The translations under genes were made by a program, and so were the position numbers. 64,000 nucleotides of DNA from Trileptium ribeirensis (Eukaryota; Nematoda; Enoplea; Enoplida; Thoracostomopsidae), in assembly GCA_030248225.1 (NCBI GenBank), contig JASANE010017598.1, positions 1 to 64,000 on the forward strand, in the 5' to 3' direction. Under the pieces are notes generated by a model. The model did no database searches. It saw only the letters and a list, made by a program, of their open reading frames with translations, and was not told the origin of the DNA. Below are positions 43,865-56,750 of this stretch, one piece after another (position 1 is the first letter of the stretch; the number at the start of each line of letters is the position of its first letter).

Positions 43865-44800
43865 TTGGTTTGTCGGAACGGAGCGAGGGGAGTTTCCACT
43901 GTGGGCACTAGGAGGGAAAATCGTAAAAATTTCTTATTTGTCTGTTCCTGTCACGGGTAACTCGTCTTCGGATTGATGGATTTCGATACATTTTTATTTG
44001 ATAGGAAAAGTGATGAGGATGTGTCCTTTAGTTGAAGTAGTACAGCTCCGACCCATCGTCGGGGTCAAAATGGCAAAAACAGGTTTTTTTCAAGGTTCTT
44101 TTGCAAATTTGGCACTTATCGCAACCTATATCGCGCGCCACATGCTTCTCATCGAAAAACGGAGACCACAACAGTTCACAGCTGTGCTGGCCATAACTTT
44201 TGTGGGGCCACTCCCTCGACCGCGGTGTCCCCGAATATGACACACGACCTCTTTCTAGAAATAACGATTTTTCAAATTTCGGCATGCTGTTGTGTTTTTA
44301 TGATTCAATGGGTTACCATTTGGTTATCATGCACGCTGAATAGTTTTGCTATTTAAAGTCCAATTTAACTTATGCTTTTTCATTCGGTTGCAATGGTTTT
44401 ATGATCGACGAACTCGATTTTCAAAATGTATTCAGTTTTCATTCCTTTGGTTATTTATTGATTGAAGAACATCAAGAATGGTCATTATATAGTTTTTCGG
44501 TACGCCGGATACGCTGATTCGGTTAACTAGAGTCCAGCACGAATATTTCATATCTTTTCCGATGTTTTCTATCAATGGATCTAGGGTCAATGAACCCAAT
44601 TGCTAAAATACAGTCTGTCTTTCAGGAGTTTGGTTGCTTATTTCGTACAGGGCATCAAGATGGTCTATATATATATGTTTTAGGCATACTGAGTACGATA
44701 ATTGGTTATCTACAGACTAGTACGAATACTTCGTGCGATTTAAGGTTTTGATGTGTTTAGGGTCCAAGAGGTTTTGGCAATTTTTTATAGGAGCCGTAAA
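43865..44800 (+). repeat. Dispersed repeat family Y, copy 1
   Basis: Starts GGAACGGAGCGAGGGGAGT, contains a TCAAAATGGCAAAAAC block and a region of degenerate internal tandem units with words ATCAAGATGGTCTATATATA, TTTTCGGTACGCCG, GGTTAACTAGAGTCCAGCAC, GGGTCAATGAACCC. The same order is seen at 52065-53800, and a partial copy at 48690-49010. Here the GGGCATCAAGATGGTC site is uninterrupted (about 44651), unlike the 52-kb copy. Confidence 0.75.
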
Positions 44801-44809
44801 TTACCTTGG

Positions 44810-45554
44810 AGTCGAGACCTGGTTAGGCCAAAAGTTACTGGGAAAAAAAAAGAGGAAAACGAGAGAAGAAAAAACACGAGAGGACAGATCATCCAACTAA
44901 TATTTTAACACTGTGGTTTTATGTGACGGTGTAGTTATTGGTTTTTGTTTTTAACCTTGTGAGTAATGTGGATATTTATAGGTGCATTAAATTGTGTTGA
45001 TAAGAACTGCCATGAATATTTTACGTTAAATTATTTGTGAAAGCCGGAAAAGCCAAACTAATTGACTCTTTAAAATTAGTGTATCACTAAGGGCGGACAA
45101 AAGAGCATAGGAGGGGCAACCGTCCGCTCCCCGTTTGGGCCAATACATAAAAATTTCGCTTGCGATGTTTATAAATACACGTATTTCCTATGAGCAGAGT
45201 GATTGAAGTTAAGGCAGGTGCTAAAATTCGCCCTCCGGGCCGCAAATGGATTGAAATTTACCTTCGTAGTTGTTGGTAACAAGTTATCTACATTGGAGGT
45301 CCGCGTCCTATATCCTCCACTGGGTGTCACAATCTTGTATGATTAGTAAGCGTTTATATGGATACGGTTATGTATTTTGAGCTGTTCGTGCGCGACCACT
45401 GCCAATTTGCTAGCGTTTGTGATCTTTAAATGCGCCATTGCTCGTTGCTAACGCATATTTGTTGAAATATTCGCTTTGCCTCAATTGTTAACGTTTGCTT
45501 AGCGTGATCTATATTTTGTCGCATCCAGTACCTGGAAATATCCATCATTTTCAG
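44810..45554. other. Intron 2, remaining part
   Basis: AT-rich DNA between the family Y repeat and exon 3. Nothing recognised except a normal TTTTCAG acceptor at its end. Confidence 0.4.
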
Positions 45555-45690
45555 ACATTTCCTTCAACATTTTTCATACTATGCTCAAATGGGTGTATAC
45601 CGACAAACTTGACTCAAAACTAGGTGATATCATACTGTTCGATTTGATGAAAGTATCAACAAGATTCGATTTGTGTCAACTTTTCGACAG
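45555..45690 (+). CDS. ANKFY1: ANKFY1-like exon 3: second half of BTB
   Basis: Residues about 107-151. Reads FHTMLKWVYTDKL, the conserved M-L-x-W-I/V-Y-T-D/G end of the BTB fold, then an ILFDLMKVSTRFDL helix (cf. L-L-x-A-N-R-F/Y-x-L in BTB proteins). Acceptor CATTTTCAG, donor GTAATA. The AG left over joins A of exon 4 to give Arg. Confidence 0.94.
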
Positions 45691-48205
45691 GTAATATTAT
45701 TAAAAAGTAGTTGTTTAAGAAGTATTAATAATTATATTTGCAGATGTGACAATATTGTATGAAATACGTGATCTCAAAATATGTCGAAATCAGGAAATAA
45801 CCGGAACCGGAACTGACTATTTAAACTGGAACCAGAACTTTGTCTTAGAAACTTATATTTTGTGAAACAGACGAAAGACGATATGAAGGTGCTGTGGATT
45901 TAAAATGTATATATTAAAAATTAATTTTACATTAAAATTATTGCCTCTGGTACTTATAAGATGGTGTGGAAGCCAATGAGCTTTATATATCGATCAGTAT
46001 GTCGTTTTTAGACACCTAGAGCAAAGAAATGCTTTCTACTATATATCGCCTTCCGTAAACTGCGTCAAACTGAACGTCTTTGTAACACATGAAGTGTAGA
46101 CGAGACGATTTTGCTTTGTCTCCAATCGCCACTCTTTACTAGACATACTTTTGTGATGTTATTCTGTAGGAAAACTAAAATTATTGGTTTATATATTTCT
46201 AAAAGAAATAAAAGGAGGCACACAATAATTTTCTGATCAGTGGTCACAGACATTGTTTAGGATAGCGTTGGATAGCCAGTGCCCGTCAGCTAGATGATGA
46301 TGATGATTTTCTGATCGGAATGCTATAAATGAGATAAACTAACACTAATCGCACAACTTCAGTAAATACAGTTCGTTACCAAAAACGCAGTTACTGGCTG
46401 CGTTGGTGATATATGTACTGTACTCCAATGTAGACCGATTCATAAAGTTCACAAACGCACTAACTGGTACTTGAAGTACTTTATGCTAGCTAAGCTAACA
46501 GCTAAGTACTGGTAAATAATCCATACTCTGTTATGCATATCAGGTTGGACCGGTTCAATTCTAACATACGCCACAGTTTTCTGAATGGGTAAAACAGCTG
46601 CTGCGAGTATCCACCTGGGTTTGGTTTGTTAATAAACTTCTGCAGGGTCAACAAGAAAAATCCCTAATGCAATTATGTGTCTTACGTTTCACAGGGCAAT
46701 GTACTGAGTTAATCTTTTCTTTGGATTGGTTGTATAGGAACTTGAAGTGTTTGGTTATGTCTTGTTTTTGAAATAATTTTGTTCGGATTCCAAATATTTA
46801 AGATGGCAGCTATTTGACATTTATAGGTACGACTATAATCACTTTAAACCACATTTAGTATTATTTCTTCTTTTTTTTGTCGCTAAGGGAATGCGGCAGT
46901 GGATCATGCAGACTGAAATCAAAAGGGACATCAAGGCAACGCATTCAATGTATCTCTTCGCTTTACTAGTCAAAGGAATGACGACAAAATGAGCAAAAAT
47001 GAACTAAATAGAATCAGTGGTTACCAAATTGCTAACGAACACAACAGTTTGTGGTTTTGATTTATATATAAGTTACACGCCTGTTTTTGTGTTGGAGAAA
47101 AATGTTTACAATAATATTCCGGACTAAGGAGTATGAGTGCGTTACTTTACGCCTCGGCTTGATGAGTAGTAGTCCATATTTGATGCATGTCACTTTACAG
47201 TAATAATGATTGTTAAACGTCTTAAAAGACATTTATACAGAAGGCTAGGTTTAGTCGCTTTTATAAAGGCTACCGAATACGACAAAACAGTGGAAGTTTC
47301 ATAGTATGCGCCCATATTCCATGTGTTATAAGTTTTTCACTTGAAAAATACCGCCGAAGGTGCTAATTTCTTCTAAAAATTTTCATTGAAGCCCTCTACA
47401 TTGCTCGAAGAGTATCGCTGGTATATTATAGTTTTTTGTGAATGAAGCTGGCTCGTGAAGCTACTGTTCCGTTTCTACTCACCACCAAAGCTACAAATTT
47501 ATAGCTGTTTAAATAGTGCTAGTCCTCATTAACGTAGATATGATTTCTTATAAACGGTGCCTGAATATTAAAAAATAGAGCATTAAAATGGGATCCCTCA
47601 GCCATGTCGACCTCCCTCAGGTTCCTCCAAGTCATCCCCCAGGTAATATTTCTGCGTCCTCCCCGTCCGTGGCCCTCTGCAGTTTTCAGCACGGCTGAAA
47701 AATAACAAAACTATATGCGAATTTTTCCATATTATTTTGCCTAAAAATCCACAATTTTTTCCCTTTGTTGCTAAAAATCGGTAAAATTATATCTTGCTAA
47801 ATTCTTGCGCTTGTAGTATGCATGTGGTTATGAATATGCATGTACATAGACTGATTTATTTAATTTAACTGTTTTAGAACACTCTAAATCTGTGTCATTT
47901 TATCAACCTATAATTGCTTATGCACCTAAATGCTGTTACAAGAACCAAAATATAAAAAAGGCTTGGGCAATGTTTAAGACAAATAAGTGAAGAGAGGTTA
48001 GAAACAGTAAATAATGTCAAAAGGTTACAAAGGTGAACTAATATCTCTTGTGTGCAAAAAAACCGAAGGATTGTGAATCAAAGGTCTTAGGAACTGCTTT
48101 GGTGGGTGGTGTTTTACTCTATATAAATGCTGTGCTTTCAAGTTATATTTTGCATTGTATCCTCCGGTTTTTGTCATTGTGGTCATTTGCTGTTTTTTGT
48201 TATAG
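45691..48205 (+). other. ANKFY1-like intron 3
   Basis: About 2.5 kb, GTAATA...TTATAG. Contains an ACCGGAACCGGAAC motif (45798), also seen in intron 1, and a short GAT run at 46300. No gene; the 62-codon minus-strand frame at 46065-46253 is unsupported. Confidence 0.8.
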
Positions 48206-48329
48206 AGCTGAAAATATGTTGGTGTCTCGACTCGAAGTTAAAAACTGCGTCAAGTTTTATCAAATGGCAGATGCTGTTGATGCCCAAACATTGCGCCAAC
48301 AAAGTTTAGAACTAATCACATTAAATTGG
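48206..48329 (+). CDS. ANKFY1: ANKFY1-like exon 4: BACK-like segment
   Basis: Residues about 152-193. LVSRLEVKNCVKFYQMADAV matches the V-x-N-C-I/V-R-F-Y-Q-x-A-E pattern after BTB in ANKFY1, then LELITLNW, the end of the helix bundle. Ends exactly at a codon boundary before donor GTAGTT. Longer frames over this exon (48048-48341) include intron sequence. Confidence 0.93.
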
Positions 48330-49917
48330 GTAGTTCTATAGCCATTTCTAATTTTGTAGGCTTCACTATGCGAGCGAAAAAACTGTAATTATGTTGTATT
48401 ATCCGTAAGCCAAGCGGTAGGGGCAGACGTGAAAAATGATATTATTATGAATCTTTCGAAATTTTTGTCTTTTTGATGATTGGAAGAAGAAATAACTGGT
48501 CCTATTGTTCAAAATGTGATTAGTAAGACGTTCCTCAGTGTATAGATATTGTGTTGTTACCATTTTTTGCTTAGGAGGAAGCTGTGAATGTTTAGAATCT
48601 CAGAATAGCGAAAAATAAGTTGTTTTTGAAACGGGCCTATCGAACCAGCGGAGTTTACCCTAATAGCGCTGCGGGAAAACTCTTGAAATATGTTTTTGTC
48701 TGTCGTTGGGTTATAGCTCATCTTTGTACGGATGAATTTGCACAAAATGCATACCTTTAGTCGAATGCTGTGAGATCCAACATCATCTTTCTGGTCGAAA
48801 TGGCAAAGAACTAATTTTTTAGCCTTTATCAAATCCGGCCATACGGGTACCAGTATTTCGCAGCCCATATCTCGTGACACCGGGTTTTTTTACTCTGAAA
48901 CTAGGGGTCAGAGATCTAAGGTCATCTCTCATCCCTAACAATGGGAAGAGGCCTATAGTAAGGGTAAACACCATGTATTTTAAGAGAATTCGGCAAAATC
49001 TTAGTAAAAACATGGAAAATCAACAAAAATATTGCGGAAATTAGGGAAAAATTGGGAAAATATGGTGAAACAAAACTTGTGGCGAACAAAAATGAAAATT
49101 TTAATGGTAGTGGGGAGGTGTTATCTTACGGGTCCCTCAGGACCAATCAGGCGATAGCACATCCCTTTGTCCTATGAAAAATCGATAATATCAGCTCATC
49201 TAGACCTGCAACATTGCTGAACAAGAACAACAATTTTTTGTTGGACCACTCCCCGTGAGACGTTTTTTGAAGACGTCCCGGACGGGTAATGAACATGTTT
49301 ATGTCTTGCCATGTTGAATAAAATTCCATAAGATCAAGCGCGAAGGTATCCCAGTATCTAACATTTGATTGCAGAATCGTCGCCTGTCTTGTTTGGTTTT
49401 CCTCGCTCTGTTTATTTAAATTTTATGACAATATTACTTTGTACAATAATTTCAATGTATGCGTTTATGATATGATCTCTCAGATCGTTAGTAATAAAGA
49501 AAAATCTAAATTGTATAAATGTTTAGCTTAATGTGAGATTTATTTAAATCTGTAAACGTAATTCTACCAAAATCATTGGACACATTATTCCGTAAACGCT
49601 TGATACCCACCTTATATTTTGAAAAATGTGTTGAAGGCTGTTAATGTGATTTGAAATTAATTTATTTGGCTTCATTGTTTTACACTTGTGTATGCAGTTT
49701 ATGGGAATCTACAGCATATCTCGTGCCATACAAAAATGACGTCTTTGGAGCTAGCAGTGACCATTTCTGACCGGTATTGTCGCTGAAGGTATAAGATTTG
49801 CTTGTATTTTTGGTTGATCAGTTAGCATATATTTTACAGGTATAACGATGGTTTTTTGGGTTTCAGTATTTTGGTTAATTGTTCGAACTATATAGTTTTT
49901 GAGTTTATTTGATTTAG
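48330..49917 (+). other. ANKFY1-like intron 4
   Basis: About 1.6 kb, GTAGTT...GATTTAG. Holds a partial family Y copy (about 48690-49010: TCGAAATGGCAAAG, CCATACGGGTACCAGTATTT, CATATCTCGTGACAC). Minus-strand frames 48557-48880 and 48819-49013 are translations of that repeat. Confidence 0.8.
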
Positions 49918-50067
49918 GATCAGTTTACGTCAGACGACTTTGAAGAAATGAACGCTCCGTTGTTATACAAAATGTTGCGATCACGAACAAAGTTTACTCT
50001 GCACTCGGCTATCAGATTAAAACGTGAAGATGTAGTTTTCCTATATTTGGTTGATTTTGATCAAGAG
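49918..50067 (+). CDS. ANKFY1: ANKFY1-like exon 5: link to ankyrin region
   Basis: 50 codons, in phase 0 at both ends. DFEEMNAPLLYKMLRSRTKF and then LHSAIRLKREDVVFLYLVDF match the vertebrate D-F-x-x-M-x-A-x-L-L-Y-K-M and LH-x-A-I-K-x-x-R-E-D-V-V-F-L-Y-L segments closely; this is one of the best conserved stretches of the family. Acceptor GATTTAG, donor GTTGGT. Confidence 0.95.
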
Positions 50068-51505
50068 GTTGGTATAGTTATTCCTATTTTGAAAATATTT
50101 CTAGCAATTGAATATATTGAAAATTTGGTCGCTTACTATCGACATGCTAAAACATGATGTTTATCGGCAGCCGTCGTAGCCAGGTCAACGAATCAGGATG
50201 GTATGTAATCGGAGTCCTTAGTTGCATTCTCTATATTGGGCTTAGATTTTTTTCATTTCTTCGTTTATGGCAAGAAAAATAATTCGTTAATGATCATAGC
50301 CATATCATTTTTATTTCTTCATATCCTTAATGCAATGCCTCAGGCAATTTTAAAGGTAGCTTTTTAATAATAATTTTAAATCATGGCCGCAGCTTTGTGT
50401 TGATTGTGAGTCATTTAACTGTATCTAAATTTTTGCTGCTTAGTATATTAGAAATAACTACAATATTGTCAGGCGAAAACAGAGTTGGTTGTAGACTTAT
50501 AGAATTTTGTATCATTACTACCATAACATAAAATTGTTGCTTTGTTCCCTGCATAAATTTGTGTACTGTAAATAAACGAAAAAAAGGAGACCTGGTCAGC
50601 TTTAAAAAGAAAATGGAAGTATTTTTGATGCTAATTAGCCGGTAACCCGAGACCATAAAATGAAGGGCGTTTCGGATTCGTGGCCTAGCGCCATTTGATG
50701 TCATACTAAAATCGACCGCCTAAAGCCACATTCTGTAGAATCAACGCAAACCTCTTCACAAAATGATACATGAAAATATCGCTGTAATTATTGGTTTCTC
50801 TGTAGCCTGGAATCAAGAGATCGTGGCTCAAATTTGCCAAATGGCCACCCTAGGCATTGTCTGGATATTACAGCGTTGTGGATAATATAAGCTTCCCAAT
50901 TCATATCCTGATATTCTTGCCCATCTACATTATAAACTTTGTATCGTTTTCATGTGTCCACGTAGAAATTGACTCAGCGTTGCTTTATGTAATTTTAATT
51001 CACCATTAGTCGCACAAGTACTACGTATTGCTTGCAAAATGACTATCGTTCGCTTGAAAACAATACGTGCTAAAATTAAATTTTATTATTAACTTTAATA
51101 ATAACAGAAATTATTAACTAAATATACTGGCACCACATACTCACGGCTTGTTTGTAAATTATTCGCAGCTCAGTTTCTCCAAAGGAGGCTGTCAATTCTG
51201 GCTCGACAGTGCTTAGAGTGATACTTGATGCCGGCCATACAAACTGTTGTTGGTAAAAGAACTTCTGTGAATATCTTTCAAAATCTTTCGATAGTATATT
51301 GTTAGTAAAATAAGTGGCTTGTAGGTAAATAAACAAAGTTATTCGGCAAACGTCAAAATAAATTATAATGTGCCGTGGCTATCCTCTTCAATCCTTATTG
51401 CTACATAGATGGTTCCTGCACCAACTGTAGGCTTCATTCGCACTACACTGGATAGAGTTTAAGTAAAATTATTATATTTTGTTGTTTTTAATAATAGTTT
51501 TTTAG
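50068..51505 (+). other. ANKFY1-like intron 5
   Basis: About 1.4 kb, GTTGGT...TTTTTTAG. AT-rich; no repeat or gene recognised. Minus-strand frames at 50411-50704 and 51118-51336 have no support. Confidence 0.75.
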
Positions 51506-51671
51506 CTTTCGACGAAATTGAATGAGGTGGACGACGATGGTGATCTTCCGCTTGGTTTAGCGCTCTTTACGAATCAAAAATCTCTCTCGAGTAATCTATT
51601 ATCACATGGCGCAGACATAGATGCTTGCGATAGTAGCAATCGGACATGTCTTATTCGATCAGTTGACGATG
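51506..51671 (+). CDS. ANKFY1: ANKFY1-like exon 6: first ankyrin repeat
   Basis: Residues 244-298 plus one base. KLNEVDDDGDLPLGLALFTN and LLSHGADIDACDSSNRTCLI show the ankyrin pattern (D-x-x-G-x-x-x-L-x-x-A, then L-L-x-x-G-A-D-I/V). It aligns with the vertebrate KLNEADHNGDLALDLAL segment. Donor GTTAGG; the left-over G joins GA of exon 7 to make Gly. Confidence 0.94.
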
Positions 51672-52690
51672 GTTAGGGTTATGTTTTTGATAGAAATGCA
51701 TAGATGCTTAAAAATAGAATTTTACATTACGTAATTTAAATAGTTTTAAAATTTCGAGCGAGCCGCTTGTTTGAGGCTCCCTCGCGACTTGCTCGAACTC
51801 GCTCGCGGGATATGCCCAGTCTGGCGCGTACTGCACATTGTAGTTATTTGGGTTTTACCTTTAAATTTTGTGTCAGAATTTTTATGGTTTTTTTCCTTTT
51901 TCAATTTTTTTATTTGCGCAATGTTAACATTTTAGATAATCGGGGTTCCGGCGGGCCTCTGTCAACAGGGGATATCTCGGGGTCTGTTCAACCCCGAGTT
52001 TGGGTGGGGGAGATCAATAGTGGGCAAATATATTATATACATATTGTATATTAACATTATGTATTATTGAAACGGAGAGAGGGGAGTGTCCACTGAGGGT
52101 GCTAGAGGAAAATCGTGAAAATTTCTTTATCTGTCGCTGTCATATATGCCTCGTTTTCAGATGGACGGATTTCGACCATTTTTTTGTCCGATAGCAGAAG
52201 TGATGACGATATGCCAAGTTATACGCCAACGGCTCCGAGCTCCGACCCCATCTTCCTGTTCAAAATGGCAAAAACCGGTTTTTTGCCAAATCTGGCCATA
52301 TGGGTACCAGTGCTTCATAGCCGATATCTCGTGACACAGACTTCGCATCGAACCACTATGCGGAATTAATTCAGTGAGATCTAAAACTTTGGTGTCTACG
52401 ACTTTTTTGTGGGACCACTCATTGGCCCGCTGTGGACCCGAATATGGTTCGTCGGCCCTTTGCCAAACATAGAGATTTTTTAAATTTCGAGGTGTTGTTG
52501 CTTGTTTGCCCTATGAGCGCCTATTGCGTTCTCAAACTCGCTGAATACTATGATTTTGCTATCTAGAGTCTAACTTTAATATATTATACCTATTCATGGT
52601 ATTTGAAGGGTTTTACGGTCGATGAACCCGATTTCCATTGTGTAGTGCGTTTTCATTTATTTGATAATGCATTGTGTACGGGGCATCAAG

Positions 52691-53445
52691 CATAGGCACA
52701 ACAACCATGGGGCCCGCGGGTGGCACAACTTTTTGATGGCCCGGGACCCAAGCAAACCATAGTTGGAACGGTTGCTGCTGTGAAGATAACAATAAGATTG
52801 TTTGAAGACAAAAGCGCCGATAGTGAGCTTAAGCAGTATTTTTCAATTATTGACCCAGCAGTACTGACTTTGAAGGAGCGATTCACCCACCAAAAAATAT
52901 GCAAAGTATGGTGAGGTGTAAAGCGTCGTTTTGTCAGGTAAACCTAACTCAACAACGAGCAACCTTTTCGACAGTCAGTTGCATATGTTCTGGGCATAAA
53001 ACGACTGTCAAACTGTAAGCGAAGCTGTAGGAATGCTATTCTCAATGCATTATCAATAGGTCGAACAGCTAATCCGTCTATGCCTTGTTGTACCGGCGTC
53101 TTTTTGCGAAGCTGAACACAGATTCAGTTATTTACGCCGTCTAAACATTTGGCTTAGAAACAGCATGGGACGGTCGAGATTATGCAATGCTGCGGTTTGT
53201 CACGTATATTAAATTTGATTGGACAATTTGAGTATTGACGCTATCGTTCGCCCAATTATCGAAAGAAATGAAACACGCCAACTGATTTTTCAAAAATGAA
53301 TTTCGGGACATTTGAGGTGACAATCCTTATTAACATTTTATTGCGCTACAATTGTATAATCTGTTGGTTAACACGTGGTATTCGGGTGATAATGGAGACT
53401 ACTGACTTGGGCCCCTTCATTATTTTAAACGCGGTTGCGCCACTG
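52691..53445 (+). mobile_element. hAT element remnant, 755 bp, nested in family Y
   Basis: The right end, as reverse complement, starts CAGTGGCGCAACCGCG and reaches GGGGCCC; the left end starts CATAGGCACAACAACC and also reaches GGGGCCC, so the ends are degenerate inverted repeats of the CA-GGCGCAACC type. Flanking 8-mers GCATCAAG (52683-52690) and GTATTAAG (53446-53453) agree at 6 of 8, fitting the 8-bp hAT duplication. The interior holds fragments of a hAT transposase, so it is an internally deleted copy. Confidence 0.85.
53075..53212 (+). pseudogene. hAT transposase C-terminal dimerisation domain fragment
   Basis: The frame reads VPASFCEAEHRFSYLRRLNI then WLRNSMGRSRLCNAAVCHVY and stops. 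This is the hAT C-terminal pattern: P-x-S-x-x-x-x-E-R-x-F-S-x-L-R/K-R-L-K-x-x-L-R-x-x-M, then R-L-x-x-L/A-A. In active elements it dimerises the transposase. The upstream frame at 52720-52914 may be the preceding transposase piece. Most of the protein, including the catalytic core, is missing. Confidence 0.85.
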
Positions 53446-55967
53446 GTATTAAGAATGGTCTATATAGGTATTTCTGAAGGTCGAAAACAATAATTTGGTT
53501 ACCTACAGCCCAGCATGCATATTTCTTGCCTTTTCATAGGTTTTGAATGGGCTTAGCGTCAATGAACCCGGTTTTCAGAGAACTAGCATCTTTCTTCAGG
53601 CGTTTGGTAACGTATTGCTACAGGTCATCAAGAACCGTCTGTATAGGTTTTCCGGTACGCTGAATACAATTGTTTGGTTATCTTGGTTCCAGCACAAATA
53701 CCTGATACATTGTCAGTTGTTTTCGATGGGTTTAGGATCGACGAGGTTTTAGGATCTTCAATGGGTTCAGGGTTCAAGAGGTTTTAGGTTATATGTATAC
53801 ATCAGACGAAACATGTTTCAGGTGATAAAACATCATAACTTAAAAATGAAACCACATCGCTCTGTTTCACTGTCGCTTGCGAGGTACTAGTATATGTATA
53901 TCGTGTATATATTTACATAATATGTCGTTTTGTACACTTGGCTGCGTCAGTGTCACTGCATTCTACGACTGAGATAGGCAAAAATACCGGAGTTAGCTGA
54001 AAATTCACCGTACGTTAGTCGGAGATAAACATTTCTCGGGGTCAAAATCAGAATATTGAGGGGTTAATATTTCAGGAGCGAGGGGGTGGGGGAAGTGACC
54101 AAAAGGGGTCAGCGTCCGGAGGGGTAAGCCCCTTCCGCCTATAGCGGGCACCCCGCCTTATAGCTCTGCCGACTCTTTCAAAAATCGTGTAGCTTCTATT
54201 TTTTGCTGGCACCAGCGTTGCTAAACACATAGGAAGTTCCAAGAATGCTAAGTGCAGTCAGATTTACTGTTTTGAAATAACTTCGATCGCTTGATGAATC
54301 ATAAATATTTAAATGATATTGGTAAATATACCATTATATTTTGTTAACCGCTATAAAATCCGCAGGCTTAGGGGTAGGAGGAAATGGTGGCCATCTCTAA
54401 TTGGTTAAACGCGGCCGCGGCCGGCGATCTCCCAACTAAAACGCGGCGCCTTCACGGATACCATTTCGGACAATTATATTTTTTTGACTGACATTGAAAA
54501 ATGCCGCGGTGACAATGCAGATTTATTAACTAATAATTTAGATGTCAAATTATCAAAAACAGAAGGCATTCGAATCTTAAAAATTGATTTTGAGTTGTTT
54601 CTGACTATGTATAAGGTTGCTTTTCAATGAACGAAAGATTTTGTGTACTAGCGACCAGTGCAACCATATTTAGGCTTTACCTTTACCTGCAACTTATCTA
54701 GAATATGTGAGACCTACGAAATTTACGCCTAGTTTTAGAAGATCTGATGCATTATTTTGGCTGTCAAAATTTTGGTCTATTCTGGCTTTTTTATTTTGAT
54801 AAATGACTATTAGTTCCACAATTTTTAATAAGCATCGAAAATTATTGTATTGTAATAATTAATAGCTGCCATTTTGAAACCTTGCGATTTACAACCAAAA
54901 TAAATTTGATATTATCCACCATTTCATATATTTTAAAAATAATTATGTAACATAAAGGCAGTACATAAAGTAAATCAAATATAGATTATTTAAATTAGCA
55001 AGAGGAGTTTTCTCTAATCGCGGATTTCTTCAGTCTGTAATCAGCAACCTATCTCATGGTTTATTTATTTTCGAAATTTGTTAGAACAGCAGTGATTATC
55101 GATATATTTTTCAATTTGTATAAATCTTAGCTGGTATAATTTTTTTGATCAAAAATTCGAAAGACTTACACCGATTGACTACATTGTCATTTTGGCCATA
55201 TTACTTAACAAGGTAAAATTTGTTTCACGCCTCCATCGGGCATATCTTTACTACTGTGGAACGGTATAGAAGCTTGAAATACTAAGTTTGACACTGAAAC
55301 AGTGAATTTTTAGTGTTTTTCAGTTTTGTTGCAGATATAATATGATTCAGACGAGTTATATGCATTCTGGGCTGTTCAATACGATGACAGCAATAGCGGA
55401 TGCACTGTGCGAATCTATACATCAAGCACTATAGCCATACCGCATGAGAAATAATAACCCTTAAAATTATTTAGTTTGAAAGTCTTGATTAGCAAATTTT
55501 GAATGTTTCTGTGGTTCTTTTTATTGGAGGTATAAATAAAAGTCACGTTGATAAGCCCACTATGTCGCAATTAATTTATTATAACCGTTTTACGCTACTG
55601 CTGCCTTTCTGAGACTATGAAGGGGTTGGGAGGCCTAATTTTGGACCTCAAGTTAGTCAAATATTTGTTTAATTTGGAGAGGTTCTATGTTGGTAGGCAA
55701 GATTTGTGTGGTTTCATGCTACGTAAAAAGTTATTCCATCATCTTCCGCTCGAAACAGCGGGTGAAGATCTGGTATGACCGAGAAGGGGCCCGAAGAGTC
55801 ACATTTATTGTATCTCGACAACTGGTGTAGATGTGCGAGTTAAGTGGGGCTCCATAAGCCTCTATAAGACTATATAGTGCTTTGGTACGCGGTTCACCTA
55901 GGATGCAGGATTTTTTAAAAACAATTTTTATAAAGGGTCTTACGAGACCCAAATACACGAAAATAGT

Positions 55968-56750
55968 AATATCTCCGCAACCGATCGCACTATATGGGTG
56001 CTTTTGCTCTCATTCTTCATTTTAGAGCAACTTATTCTCTGTACGTATTTGCAGTGCGCTGCTATTTCTCACTGCAGGATTAGGCCAAAACGGGTGCTTA
56101 GATGGCCTCATGGAACCCAAAATATCTCCGCAAACCGCTGAGCAATATGGGTGCCTTTGGTAGAACAATTCATCCTCTATTTAACAGAAAATGGATTGTC
56201 GGGTTAGGTCAAAACGGGTTTTTGAATGATATCATGGGGCCAAAAATTCATGTAAACGGCATTATATCCCCAAACATCCGAGCTACAGTACTCGCCAGAA
56301 ACAAGTACAGTTAATTCGATAACTTCATGTTGTTCGAATTTTGTTCTTCGAGGCTTGTTTGGAATTTTGGCGCGCTTTTTTACCTTATTCTAGAGCTGTT
56401 CGAAGTTTGTGCGAACAGTTTTCCAGGTTTGTTCAAGAATATATAAATTTTGTTCGAATTATGTTCGATGTTCGTTCGTTCAAAAGGTAACACTCATTAT
56501 TTCTGGCGAGTACCGTATATGGGTGTTACTAGTCTTATTTTGTAGAGCAATTAGTTCTCTAACTACTTGCAAATTGAGTTTGTAAATGTTTGATAATCTG
56601 GTATATCTTCCTAACTATTCGAGCATGATGTCTGATATTCGACTAATCTTGTAATGGTGATTCTCAGTGCATGCTTGTACGTCTCACTAAATTATATATT
56701 CGACACTCAGAATTAACGACATTGACGATAAAACTAGCTAATAATTTAGA
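55968..56750 (+). repeat. Repeat family X array, unit about 153 bp
   Basis: AATATCTCCGCAACCG at 55968 and AATATCTCCGCAAACCG at 56121 begin two tandem units, each with TATGGGTGC-TTTG, then AGAGCAACTTATTCTCTGTA or AGAACAATTCATCCTCTATT, then GGGTTAGG/GGATTAGGCCAAAACGGG. A third partial unit (56515-56745) adds the GGTATATCTTCCTAACTATT and CTAAATTATATATTCGACAC blocks seen at 18.4 and 41.2 kb. Confidence 0.7.

Larger units (their letters stand above)
52065..53800 (+). repeat. Dispersed repeat family Y, copy 2, interrupted by hAT
   Basis: Starts GAAACGGAGAGAGGGGAGT; shares with copy 1 the TGTCCACTG start, GTCGCTGTCATATATGCC-type and TTCAAAATGGCAAAAAC blocks, then the internal tandem words GGGTCAATGAACCC-like, GGTTTTCCGGTACGCTGAAT, TTTGGTTA-CT-CAG-CCAGCA. 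At 52691-53445 a foreign element separates GGGCATCAAG from AATGGTCTATATAGG, which are adjacent in copy 1. Confidence 0.8.

Noticed and set aside
44028..44285. Overlapping frames on both strands (80 and 85 codons)
   Set aside because: Both lie in repeat family Y; the equivalent frames in the other copies are broken.
48557..48880. 107-codon minus-strand frame
   Set aside because: It falls in the partial family Y repeat within intron 4 and resembles the family's other chance frames.
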